Shown here piece by piece: positions 53,603 through 64,000 of a stretch of 64,000 nucleotides of DNA. The translations under genes were made by a program, and so were the position numbers. The DNA comes from Tyto alba (lineage: Eukaryota > Chordata > Aves > Strigiformes > Tytonidae): positions 9,933,752-9,997,751 of the forward strand of contig NW_024881301.1 in the NCBI RefSeq assembly GCF_018691265.1. Reading direction: 5' to 3'. The notes beneath the pieces are model-generated. The model was not told where the DNA came from. It did not search any database and saw only the letters and a list, made by a program, of their open reading frames with translations. Each line of letters opens with the position of its first letter. Within the stretch, counting starts at the first letter, position 1.

Positions 53603-53740
53603 CCGGAGCGGGGCCCGGCGGGGCCGGCGGCAGCCGAGGAGGGACGGACGGACGAATGGAGGGGAACCGCCGGGGAACGGGCGCGGAGAGGAGAGGGGAG
53701 GGGAGGGGAGGGGAAGCCGCGCTCGGCTGGCTGCGAACTG
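53603..53740 (-). other. LPIN2: LPIN2 non-coding exon 1 (candidate)
   Basis: On the minus strand the strong donor CTCCGG|GTAAGCGGG lies inside the CpG island at 53602/53603. It is the best 5' splice site of the island on this strand and would join to the acceptor of the ATG exon 14.7 kb away. Human LPIN2 also has 20 exons with a non-coding first exon. The upstream edge (TSS) is a guess. Confidence 0.5.
53695..53714 (+). repeat. (GGGGA)4 G-rich tract
   Basis: Four GGGGA units in tandem can form a G-quadruplex on the plus strand, which is the template strand for LPIN2. It falls within or just upstream of candidate exon 1. Confidence 0.85.
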
Positions 53741-53884
53741 CGCCAAGCGACGGACGGTTGGTGCAGCGCTTGCACGTCCACGCGCGCACCCGCGCGCCGG
53801 CGGCGGGTGGCAGGTGCGCGCGGCCGTGGGCGGGCGAGCGCGCGCGCCACCTCAGCGGCGCGGCCCCGCCTCGCCCCTGGGCGC

Positions 53885-53897
53885 CACGTGACCTTGG
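53885..53897 (-). promoter_or_regulatory. E-box fused to ERR/SF-1 half-site
   Basis: The plus strand reads CACGTGACCTTGG and the minus strand CCAAGGTCACGTG. This overlaps a perfect CACGTG E-box (flanks close to the TFEB/TFE3 CLEAR element) with CCAAGGTCA, the extended half-site type bound by ERR and SF-1. It lies about 150-290 bases upstream of candidate exon 1. Binding is inferred from motifs only. Confidence 0.4.
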
Positions 53898-54011
53898 GGC
53901 GACGCAGCGGGGAGGGGGAAGGACGCGCGTGGCCCCGCGCGTGCGTGAGCGCAAGCAAGCGCGCGCGGGGCGGGCGGCGGTTGAACGCTGAGCGGCGGCG
54001 GCGGCTGCCCA

Positions 54012-54032
54012 GGCCCGGGCCCGGGCCCGGGC
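54012..54032. repeat. CCCGGG palindromic hexamer repeat
   Basis: GGCCCGGG units are repeated about three and a half times. The repeat is self-complementary, so both strands can form hairpins. It lies at the distal edge of the CpG island. Confidence 0.85.
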
Positions 54033-54579
54033 TCAGAGCCGGGAGCCACGTAGCCGCTGCCACGGCCTATGCCCGGTAGTGGGTGCGGACCGGCCCTGCG
54101 TTGGTTACGCCGTGTGGGGCAGGAGGCGGCTGCGGGCGTTTTTTGACTGGCGCCAGCGAAGGGGGATGGAGGAGCACAGGCTGTGGGAACCACGGCCTTG
54201 CTGAGGCAGTCACCCGCGGCGGGGTGCGGGCGGCTTCCCCCGGGCCTGTCTTCCTCGCCTGTCCTCCTCTCCTTTCGCGGCGCCGCAGAGCCCTTCGAGA
54301 GGCTGAGGCCCGGCCCCGTGCTGCGGTGGCAAGGGCAGAGCAGTCATGACTTGGGTGACACATCCCGGCTACTTCCCGCCCTGACTTGGTTCCCGGCCGT
54401 TTCCTCAGGCGCGGGGTTGAGGTGCTCAGCAGCAATGTGCTCTGTGCGGCTGTTCGCATTAACGCCTCGTGAGGGGGATGCTTCAAAGTGGGTTCGGGGT
54501 GTTTGCCACTTCAATACATGTCACTGCATCCTTCTGAAAGTCACTGGGCTACCCAGAGGAGGTTGGAAGATGATTTATT

Positions 54580-54735
54580 TCATGGAATCATAGACTACCA
54601 GGTTGGAAGGGACTTAGGGATTGTCTGGTCCAACGTTTCTTGGCAAAAGCACGGTCTAGACAAAATGGACCAGCACCCTGTCCAGCTGAATCTTAAAAGT
54701 GTCCAATGCTGGAGAACATTTACAACCGGAGGACA
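54580..54735 (-). mobile_element. CR1 LINE 3' end fragment
   Basis: On the plus strand it begins CATGGAATCATAGACTACCA, the complement of the CR1 terminal 8-base repeats, followed by GGTTGGAAGGGACTTAGGGA. It continues to 'ccagcaccctgtccagctga' and 'aaaagtgtccaatgctggag'. It is about 150 bases long, 5'-truncated and fairly well preserved, just outside the CpG island. Confidence 0.85.
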
Positions 54736-56667
54736 TTTTTTATTTTTTTTAAAGGAAAGTGTTAGAATTGCAAAATCAAAACGTGCCCAGCAAGCCAGGT
54801 ATGTATTTCAGGTCAGCAGCTTCACTGCCCATTGCTTTTGTGATTCACACCACAGCTCACTGAAGTTGGCTTGATTATGTGTTATTTACTTGAGTCACAC
54901 TACTGCCCAGAGGCCCCAGATGATATTGAGACATAATATATATTAAAGCAGGATAATCTCGCCCCAAACAACTTGCAGTCTAAAAAAGGGAAAAGAGAAG
55001 TAGCACAATTGGAAATACAGTTCAGGTTTCACGAATGTGAATTAAGTGTGTTACCACTACCCATGTTGCTTTTTTATTTTACTGTACTTTTATTTGTCTA
55101 CCAATTACTTTTACATCTGCCAGTCTCTTGACGAGAGTTTTGTTAAAAGCTAGCTTTGCCCCACTTGTTACAGACATTTTGGGCTCTCACATAGGTTTTA
55201 TATAATTGTCACATAAGAAATGAGGCTTGTTAACAGAGTATTCAGTGCAACTGACAAAAAGATACGCTAGCATGAGAAGTAGTGTATAGACAAAGTTTAC
55301 TGTGATAATCCATCTCTAAAAAGATCCTTGACAGTGTTTTGTACTGGTCCTACAAAGAGATAGGATCTGCTTGTTCTTCTGTACCTACTGAGACAAGCTG
55401 CCTAAAAGATTCCAGTTGGTGAGTTTCCTTATTTGGAAATAATATATTTAAATCTGTTTGATTTGGGAACTAAAAATCAATCCCTGCATAACATGCAGGC
55501 TGGATATTTAAAGAAAACAGTTAATGGAAGGAGACACTAACAGAATTACATGGATAGAGTGGCTATATTATACATATGTAAAAAGAAAGAAAAGTCAGAT
55601 TTCACGCCTGCCCATTTTGATGATGCTATTGTCAGGTCAGAAATTCTGAGTCTGTTCTGGAACACTTTCCAGAGCTCAGGATACATGGATGCAATACAGA
55701 CTAATGGAGTAATTTTCCACCCTTCAGTGCAAACATGTTTCAGCTGTAGCAGTTTTCTGAAGAGGCCCCCCATTTGAATATAATGTCATAATAACAATTA
55801 CCTAGCCACATTAGCATAACATCTGTCGCAAACACACATTCAGCTAACAGATCATTTCCCTGCTTTACTGAGTTCCTTATTTGGCATCTTAGTTGCTTAG
55901 TTTGTGAGAGTAACCACATCGGTGGTTGCTCTCACAGAATATTTTTGTGTTCCTGTGATCTTATCTTTGCTGGTCATAACATCAAGTGATTTTTTCAGTT
56001 GAGGAGATTCTTCTTTCTGATACCAGCCAGCTTTGTTCACAGGGAGATAAGAAGTAGGGGCTAAATCTATTATATGTCTTCAAATAACAATTTTAAGATA
56101 GATCCTATTATAAAAATAAACCTAATCCAAAAGCAGGCTATCTTCTTAGGTGGCAGAAAAAACAACTTGAAAAGAGGTAACAAATTGATAAGTCACACTT
56201 TTATATTTCAGACCTGGAATAGGCCTTTCTGATTAAAGAGCATTTATTTGAGAACACAATGTTTTCCCCTTAGATAACCTTTTCCGTTCCTAAATTACCA
56301 TCTCCAGACAATCAGAAGGTTACAGAAGTAGACAGCCCTCAGTGTTTCTACTCTTTTGCACTTACACATAGAAGATTACAATCGAGCTGTAAAAATGGCT
56401 TGCATTTTCCATAGCTGTATCAAGTGAGATTTGTTTCCATTGTGGTTGGGTGGAGTTACCTGCTGCAGTGGTGTAGATGGGATCTCTCTACACCTATGCA
56501 TGATTTGTGGTCCTTGTTGAACCATAATTTCCTGGTAGTCAAACCAGGGCCTCCAAGACCACAGGAAACCTGCCATCTCATTTACATTTGTTTTGCCTTT
56601 TCACCACAAATGTTACTCTAATTTTCCCCATCAGGCACAGGGGAGGGCTGATGAGAGCAACTGCTTT

Positions 56668-56697
56668 GTTTTGTTTTGTTTTGTTTTGTTTTGTTTT
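56668..56697 (+). repeat. (GTTTT)6 microsatellite
   Basis: Six perfect GTTTT units preceded by TTT. It is a simple pentanucleotide repeat in intergenic DNA. Confidence 0.9.
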
Positions 56698-59600
56698 CTG
56701 GTGGAGGGGAAATAATTTGAAAGCATGTTGCCTAGGTGCCATAAGTAAACCAGTGGCTCTCTGGCTGTTCAACTGCCAGCTCATGTCTTACACAGGTTGT
56801 GTGTGTGAGAGGTGGCCTGCTTAGGGCTTGCCAAGAAATGCTCAAGGGTCTCCAGCAGGTTAGGTTACAGAGTGCCAGGGGTAAATCACAGGTCTGGGAG
56901 GATATAGGGCGCTAGGCATGGCTTTGGTGAAGTCTAAGGAAATTTGTTCTGCAGATGGTAGAAAGCTGTAGGTGTAGGAGTGTAGCACCAACCCCCAGCT
57001 TGCATTGGTCCCTGAGAGCTCAGCATGCTGCTGACATTTGTAGATGAAAGAGAGAATGGCCTTTTGCTGAGTAGCTATAGCAGTTAAAACAAAAAAAAAC
57101 ACCAAAAATAGTCTTTGGGCCCAAAAAGCTGACACTGGTGATGAGATACTGTGATGTCATTTTGTCTGTTTGTATGCATACAACACCCAGAAACCATTGT
57201 TTGAAGCAGTCATTTATTCCATACGCACCATTGCCCCTGCTCCTATTACAGCAGTCAGGATATCCTTAAACTTTTTTTTTTTTTTTTTAATTGTTGTTTA
57301 GCCTCTATCTGTTATATCTTACCCCTAGAAAACCTGAGAAACTCCTTATCTCTGCATCTTAGTCACAACTAGCACATGTCCTCTCAGGAGTGTTTCAATA
57401 ATTTCTGAGATCAGAATGATGTTATGACAGGGTGTAACAATTTAGTTTAGTTTATCTAGTTAATCCCACTTAACAGTTGGAAAAAAAAATGAGGAACATT
57501 AATAGCAAGGACTCAGGGCTATGAGGAACTGTACCCTGAGCCACCAAAATATTTAAGCACACCAATATCCTACTGTAGTTGATGGACTTGTTTGTAGGTT
57601 TAGGATATTTGATTTAAGTCAGCACACTCAGATCAAGTCTCATATGAGCAATATTACTTCATTCTTTGTCAATCATTAGCAGGTGTTTCACAAACCATTT
57701 TCTGATAGATATGACAGGGTTTCAGGCCTCCTGCTAAGAGAGGTTCCATACCTTTGCCAAAAATCACAGCCTAATTAAGTAGGAGGTTTTATTCTGCTCC
57801 TGTTGGTATGAGTGATGAAACAGTAAATGGAAATGACTGTATCAAATAGGATGGATGGTAGAAGATGCAAGGTGGGGAAAGAGGGAAGGAAAGGTGTTGC
57901 ATTTGTACATGTGCAGAAGCAGAAAGGTTACAGGAAAGACGTGTCATATAATGAATTGGGAAATGAGACAAGGGGAAAAATCAGCGGAAGATTGCAGCCA
58001 AATTTGGTGCCTTCCTTCCTCTTCTTGCCACTGGTCTCATCCCCTCACTGTCTCTCTCACAGTACCTTCATCTCTAGAAGCCCTTGTGGAACGGAGCGGT
58101 TTTCTCTGATGTTTTTCTCTTGACAGCTTTTGTTGCTTTTTTCCTTGACCAACATTTGGCTTCAGTTTTTAAAACTTGCTGTCCTTTTAGCAAGACAAAA
58201 CCCTTGTGTGGAAAGATTTGTTTCAGATGTCTGTCTGGTCAGCGTATGTGCAGATTAAATGGAATATCATTCATACATTCACCTTACTGTTTGAGGATAC
58301 AGAGCAGAAGCCCACCCTATGGTAGCTTAAAGATGAGCTCCCTTTGCAACTAGTTGCTTCAAAGATTAGGGTTTTGTATGTTACCAAATTGCGGTTTGTC
58401 AGTCTCAGACCACAGACAGATCTTCCTCAATAATTGGCTAACAAATTCAGAACTAATTCTCGGAAGAAATCAAGGACACCTAGAATCACAGTGCCTTTAC
58501 TACAGTGGGAGGCAAAGGCTATTTTTCACATCATCTTTCATATTCAGAAATCACCCTTTGTAATTTTGGAAGATGATTAGATAATACAGCCTAATGCAAC
58601 ACTTTTCTACACTGTTAAACACAGTTGTTACAACACAAAAATATGAATTTATAATAGTTATAAATCTGAGTATAGAGAGTAATGTGTGCTGGAATGGGAT
58701 ATGTAGGTGAGAAAGAAGATATTACCCAGAAGTGGCACTTCAGATAAACATTGCAACCAGTGTCTGATTTTAAATGTAGTCAAATGGTTCTGTGTGTTTA
58801 ACAGGATATTCTGTTGCTTCAGAAATTATTTGCATTCTATCATTATGTAATGAACAGAAACTGAAATAATTTTTCATAGTTATCATAGAGAATAGTATAT
58901 AAATTATACATTTAGATTGCAAGAAAAAAATATTCAACTGTGGTGTCATAATAAACTTTAATATACTCAACAATTATGTTAATAACAATTTTCAACATTT
59001 TGATAAACATTTGTGAACAACTCCAGTTTAAATAATCAAAATGAAAAAAAATAAGGTTTTTTTTAAAATCTTTGATGTATTTCATTTACCATGCATAACT
59101 ACACTATGTTTCTGGATAGCAAGTAGTTTCCAGTAGAACAATACTGATGTGGCTGCATTACCAGCTTTTTGAGGAATCATCCAAATGTAACAAATAAAGC
59201 CACAAACCGTAGTGCATGTTAGTTTAAATTTTTAAAAGTATTTCCAGTGGGTTTTAATTGAAATATCAGGAAAATACTGATTTTTCTTTTAGCAAAAAGC
59301 TAAGACCTGATCTGTTGCAATGACACAAAAGAGAGATCTGCTGTTGGCTTCATGATGAGCAAAATGGGCTTTGTAATCTGAGATTTGGGACGTTTTCAGA
59401 ACATTCTTATGAGATCCAGCTTGTTTTCTATTAAAACTAATGAAAAGACCCCTGTGGCATTTTGCAGGAATTGGATAAGGCTCTCAGTGGTACAGTCTGT
59501 TCTCTATATAACTTACTGCTGTTGATGTTTGTGGGAGATAGGCTCCCAACCCAAAGGAGCTGTAAGAGATGATGGATTTTTAGAGAGGTGAGGCAGGTTA

Positions 59601-61601
59601 AAATAAATGCCATGGCAAAGAGCAGTTAAGAGTCATGTGAAACAACCTGCAGCTTTGTAACATTTTGAAAGGCCAGACATTTTCTGGCAGAGTGATGTGA
59701 CTGCACATCTGTGGATATTTATAATTTTCTGTAACAGTTGCATGAGAACCTACGTGTGCTAAGGTTCTAATTTTAAAAGTCTCCTACCATGCAAATGCTC
59801 CTTACTGCATTTCTGTACAGGACCTACACTTGTGTCGTTCACTGCTGGGCTACTCCAGTTTTCTACTAATTTAAACTATAATAGACAGATGTAGAATCAT
59901 GCTCTATGTGTCAAACAGTACCTAAGTCTAGTAGGATGATTTTAGTTGTAGTTTAGCCTGTATTTTAAGTTTCTCCCACCACTTTTGTGTGGCTGTCAAT
60001 ATATAGATTTGCATAAATTTTTCTCTGTTGCATCCTACATCTTTCTGCCACCCAGAATGGACCATCCAAATTATTTAAATCCTTTACCATGTTTACAGAA
60101 ATGTTACAACTCTAATTACTTCCATATAAGCTCTCTAACTAGTATTTCATCCATCAGGAACCTTTCTGTTGGTTTCAAAAAAGAGTTTAATAGAACCCTC
60201 TTGGAACTCTACTGGAAGGAAATGGATTTCTTTCCATCAGAAATATCAGTGTCTCAGGTGTTACGCATTCACATGCTATTAAGATTATTTGTTTTCTCAT
60301 GCTAACAATTCTGTAAGGATCAGTTTCTAATCAGAAACTGATATTTCCTGTGTTTTCAGTATTTCCACGTTTGTCATAAATCTAACACCCTAGAATTATC
60401 AGTGGAGTTCAGTAATCTTTCATCAATAATCCATCTGGAAAAAGCCAGTATGATATGATTGAGCCTTCCAAGAGTTGAAATCAATAAAGGTATTGTCCTA
60501 CTAGTTAAAATATCTTATTTTTGTTTCTTGTATTTAATAATTTCTGGTCACTTAAATGTTGAACTCTGCTTGCATATTAACAAAATGAATTTTGACCTTT
60601 ATTTTTACTGGTTTGTTTTTTACCTTGAACTCAGCTTCTTCCAAGGTATCTAAACATCCACAAATGAGTCGTGTTTTCTTATATCCTCAGTACATAAATG
60701 TGAATGAACACAGTAGTGATTTAAAACAGATTATTGTCTTATATTTATTTCTCACTGACACGGATCATGAAGCTACACTCTTTTATAAGAAGCCAGTGGG
60801 TCTGATTCTAGTGAAGAGAAGAAGGGACAGTGTTGGGCTGAGACACTGAGGGGAAGGGGAAAAGTGGGTTTAGCAGGTCTTGGAAGCAGAAATATGATTG
60901 CTGTTGCAAAAAGGGTGGACAGAAATGAGCATGTGGGGCATCTGATACTTTATGGGTTCATGCAATATCCATTATACCTCACCAAGGCTAGGAGGGAATT
61001 AATGGAGATGTCTGAAAAGCAGTCATGTGAGTCTTGGTGATAAGAAATGTCCAGATGTCATCCTGATCCACCTGATGAAACAGGTATGCATGAAAGAAAC
61101 TTGGACCAAAAGAAAACCTACTTGTGGCCCCAGTGTGTCCATAGGAGATGACTGTGTTTATGGAGATCGTACCCTGGGGCCAAACTAGTCATGGTGAAAA
61201 GTACAGCCCACATGGCATTAAGAGGACTGTATGTATGGTTACCTTGAGAAAGTAAGCAGGGTCTGCCTCAAGCTGTGATAGCCTACATTAAGAGCCACAT
61301 AACTATCAACATTATTTTACAGAGTGGTAAATCTGTCAGTTAGTTCTGGACAGGATTTGCTCTCATAACCTCTGTTTATCATGGACGTTTTTTAGTAATT
61401 AAAATCAGCTTGTCAGTACATGGCTCGTTATTAAGATACTTACAGATTACTGCAGTGCAACTGCTCTGGTACTGAGACATAAGTGCTCAACTGCTATGCA
61501 TTTAAAGTTATGAAGTATTACAAATGTTATTTAAAAACACTAATAAACTTTCGTGTTAAAATATCATGGCTAGTCTATCACCCATGAAATCTCAGCTTGA
61601 A

Positions 61602-61607
61602 TTTATT
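61602..61607 (-). terminator. Poly(A) signal for minus-strand unknown gene
   Basis: TTTATT on the plus strand is AATAAA on the minus strand. It lies 47 bases past the stop codon of the candidate terminal exon at 61654-61868, which supports that exon being a true 3' end. Confidence 0.45.
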
Positions 61608-61653
61608 ATCCAGATCATAACAAGATTACATTCTTCATCAAGAACAGCAGTGT

Positions 61654-61868
61654 TTACTCAAGGTTTTTTCCCAGTGGTTTCTTTCCCTGCTTATCTAAGC
61701 TTTCTGTGGGCTGAGGAACCATTTCAGCTACTTCTGCCTTCCCATCAGTCATCTTTGCTGCTTGCTGGTTGCTTTTTGTATCCTTTTCTGTTTCCTCTGG
61801 AGGGATTTCATTTGGATCAGGTGTCTCTTCTGTAGCAATAATTTCTTCTACGTGTGACTTAATAAAAT
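61654..61868 (-). CDS. Candidate terminal exon of unrecognised gene
   Basis: On the minus strand the acceptor TCACTTCTAAATCAG precedes an open frame that enters in phase 1 and runs 70 codons to TAA at 61654-61656. The peptide is hydrophilic and charged: FIKSHVEEIIATEETPDPNE, then a glutamate/proline-rich stretch and a lysine-rich end KKPLGKNLE. It is probably disordered. No family was recognised. MYOM1, expected upstream by synteny and in this orientation, could own it as an alternative tail, but the sequence is not its usual immunoglobulin-type C-terminus. It could also be an independent gene or a chance frame. Confidence 0.45.
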
Positions 61869-63075
61869 CTGATTTAGAAGTGATAAAATTTCCCTTACAT
61901 TTACAAAGCTCAGCAACACAGAGGTAAGTAGAGTGTGATTTTGCTTTCACATTGGTTATGACCTTATGTTCTTTTCCTCTTCCCATACCCATATAAAGAG
62001 ATTCAGTATCATAAAAAATGTCACTACTTTTTACTGAGCCAAAAGCAAGTCCAAGCCTTTATAGTCTCTAATTATAAAGGGGTAGAACCTGAAAAACATT
62101 TACAGATGTAAATAATTGTTTCTCACGTAAGTCATCTCATTTGCAGGACTGCTCAGAAATGTCTAGGTTGCCCATACCAGTAAGGCAAGAGAGGAAAGAA
62201 GTACAGTTAAATATTTGTTCTTGCCTTAGGAGCAGAAAGGGGAGAGGAGTAAGAGTATAAAATGTTCTGTCATCAATGATATAACATACATACACCCTGA
62301 ATTAAAAGAAAAAATACTTAGGCAATAATATGTAAAACAGATGTTCTGATAATGTTGGAATTTAAGCCTTATTTGGAGCTAAAGTGCTCTACATGAGGGA
62401 GTTGTAATTGTGAATAATAAATCAATGTCCAAGTACCAGTTTTATAGTAAGAGTCTAAAACTGTAGTATATAGGAATGCCGAATCACCGGAGACCTTTTA
62501 ATTTTCCACCCTTTCTCTAAATTGGATCAAAAAATGGTCACTTATAATTCCAACTTTACCATTCAGTATGGACATAAACCTAAGAGAGAATAATTGATTA
62601 ATCTCAAATAGTGGCTATATGATCAGGATTTTCTAAAACACTTTGGCATTTAGGGTCCCTTAATTAGCAAGGCCTTTTAATTTTTTTAAGCGTCAAACAT
62701 CTAGCTGCTGAAATAAGTCTCACGCTGGAAAATAACACCATTTGTGTATATATACATGCTTAGGAGCCCTTTCCTCTGCATTCAGAAATTTGAAATTATT
62801 TATTATGGCTTAAAAAACTTTCATCAGCCAGGTGAGCCAAGGTGAGAACCAGCAGCTCAGTGGAAAGGTGATTTAAAAGTGTTGATTTAAATTTCTTTCA
62901 CTGAGGTTTAATCTGGCAATTCATACTTTGCATTAGTTGTTGATTAAAAGCATGCATACTGTAAACGTGGTTGTTTGGGACCTGGGAAATACTGATTGGC
63001 ACAGACTATTAACTGCATAATGTTTAACAATTTTTTCATTGGAGTAGAAGATCATAGAGGTGAAAGTGCTCTTAC
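61869..63075 (-). other. Intron of the unrecognised minus-strand gene
   Basis: It joins the donor GAAAG|GTAAGAGC to the acceptor AAATCAG with matching phase 1. Nothing else was recognised inside it. Confidence 0.4.
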
Positions 63076-63196
63076 CTTTCTTTTCTCCTTCCTTCCATTT
63101 ACTCGCTGTCTTTTTTTTCTTTTTAGATGTGGTTACGTTATTTTGATTATGTCCTTGGACTGTGTCAGTCTGTCCTGACACAGAAATCACAATCAC
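63076..63196 (-). CDS. Candidate internal exon of unrecognised gene
   Basis: On the minus strand the acceptor TTGCTTTGCTTCAG, with a good pyrimidine tract, opens a 121-nt exon in phase 0. The exon ends at the strong donor AAAG|GTAAGAGC in phase 1. It encodes VIVISVSGQTDTVQGHNQNN, then a lysine-rich KKKKKTASKWKEGEKK. The beta-strand-like start followed by a basic linker suggests the edge of a folded domain. The exit phase matches the terminal exon at 61868. Upstream exons would lie beyond the right end of the window. The protein is not recognised. Confidence 0.45.
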
Positions 63197-64000
63197 CTGA
63201 AGCAAAGCAAGAACAAAATGTGCACAAGCCAAAAATGTGGATGCATCACAATTTCAGTTTGAAACCACCATAAATGAGTCCCTGGCAGCAATAGGTTTAG
63301 AAGCAACTATTACTCTTAACTTTCAGGGGCACATACATCTTCCAAAGCAAAGAGAAGTAGAATCCAGCCTGTTATTTGGGAGATGGCCCTCTTGTATTCC
63401 CTCACAGTTCTGCCAAAAGGAGGGAGGCAGGAACACAGATTTTTGAAGATAAAGTAGTAGAAATAAACTGCTGCCAAAATGCAATAATTATTACAAATAT
63501 GGTAATGCTAAGTAATAAAAATCAGTTATCAGGTATTGCGAAGAGCAAGACATATTCATGTTTGCACTCTGGAGGATGGATGAGATGTGACACTTGCTTT
63601 TAAGGTGTATGTCCTGGGACCAAGATGGAGTGACTTGCTTATTATCCTTGAATTGGCTTCATGTCATACTAAGCAAACTTATAAAATAATTTTACATTAG
63701 TTCATTAAACTCAGAAAGCTTTCTGTATCTCAAATTACAGATATTCTCATTATTTTGAAATTTAAAAACCTGTTTGACTTTAGTCACAGCAGCTATGTAT
63801 CAAATAGTCTGAACTTTTTTATTAACACATCAATTCATTAATGTACATAATTACACACTTAAACCTTAAAATGGCAGTGTCATTAAGTTTGATACTTGAG
63901 TTTGAACTTTTAGGAGATAAGGCTGTGTGAACATATACACTGTTTATGTGAAATGCTGAAAACACATTAGTTTTACATAATTTCATGTTAAAAATCCCTG
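63197..64000. other. Right edge, no further exon recognised
   Basis: If the minus-strand gene is real, this is the intron upstream of its 63076-63196 exon. I found no additional exon with proper splice signals, no repeat family and no RNA gene here. Confidence 0.4.

Larger units (their letters stand above)
53060..54450. promoter_or_regulatory. LPIN2: CpG-island promoter of LPIN2
   Basis: About 1.4 kb of very GC-rich, CpG-dense DNA stands out from AT-rich flanks, exactly at the 5' side of the minus-strand LPIN2 gene. It contains GGGGCGG-type GC boxes, (GGGGA)4 at 53695-53714, CACGTGACCTTGG at 53885-53897 and CCCGGG repeats at 54012-54032. It has no TATA box that I recognise, so broad TSS usage is expected. 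The long open frames here, on both strands, result from the lack of AT-rich stop codons. Confidence 0.85.
54451..61601. other. LPIN2 upstream region, no gene recognised
   Basis: About 7 kb of AT-rich unique DNA. It contains a short CR1 piece at about 54580-54735, a (GTTTT)6 microsatellite at 56668-56697 and a T17 run at 57272-57288. Open frames such as those near 56.4-56.8 and 57.8-58.1 kb lack splice context and domain signatures. Confidence 0.5.

Noticed and set aside
53183..54079. 298-residue open frame on the plus strand in the CpG island, with several long frames on both strands
   Set aside because: The translation is low-complexity Arg/Gly/Pro/Ala. Frames stay open on both strands because GC-rich DNA lacks stop codons. 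The position is the LPIN2 promoter and there is no domain or splice support.
57827..58123. 98-residue plus-strand frame in the LPIN2 upstream region
   Set aside because: No domain, no splice context and no nearby promoter signal. Its length is within chance expectation for the region.
61654..61992. Single-exon reading of the 112-residue minus frame starting at the ATG near 61990
   Set aside because: A spliced terminal exon starting at 61868 explains the frame better, because a good acceptor and a phase-matched upstream exon exist. The segment before 61868 looks like intron.

Overview
The window is vertebrate, almost certainly avian, nuclear DNA. It is AT-rich and intron-dominated, it has one sharp CpG island, and the recognisable interspersed repeats are CR1 LINE fragments, the dominant retroposon of birds. 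Species cannot be fixed from the sequence alone. The gene order EMILIN2 then LPIN2 matches the conserved block that lies on human 18p11. Layout: 1-1206 (+) carries the last two coding exons of EMILIN2, encoding its C-terminal C1q domain. About 1.2-8.8 kb is 3'UTR and tail-to-tail intergenic DNA with one CR1 fragment. About 8.8-12.99 kb is the probable LPIN2 3'UTR, read on the minus strand. 12987-38852 (-) holds all 19 coding exons of LPIN2, which I rebuilt junction by junction: every intron begins GT and ends AG, all phases agree, and the total is 2664 nt, or 887 residues plus stop. 38.9-53.6 kb is the large first intron. 53.06-54.45 kb is the CpG-island promoter containing a candidate non-coding exon 1. 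About 54.6-61.6 kb is LPIN2 upstream DNA with one CR1 piece and no convincing gene. 61.6-63.2 kb (-) contains two phase-compatible exons and a poly(A) signal of a gene I do not recognise. The expected syntenic neighbour there is MYOM1.

Function: LPIN2 encodes lipin-2, a Mg2+-dependent phosphatidate phosphatase with an additional transcriptional co-regulator role. The exons show the N-LIP domain, a lysine/arginine nuclear localisation tract, the tryptophan-rich middle domain, and the C-LIP domain with the catalytic DxDxT and the LxxIL co-regulator motif. EMILIN2 is an extracellular matrix glycoprotein. The two genes are convergent and I see no functional link beyond synteny.

No bacterial-type systems, CRISPR arrays, intact viruses or tRNA/rRNA genes were seen. 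Points worth a second look are the uncharacterised minus-strand exons at 61.6-63.2 kb, a CR1 copy whose two parts are inverted in a twin-priming-like pattern at 26.5-27.0 kb, an E-box fused to an ERR/SF-1 half-site in the LPIN2 promoter, and an A33 tract plus a GC-rich pocket inside the LPIN2 3'UTR.
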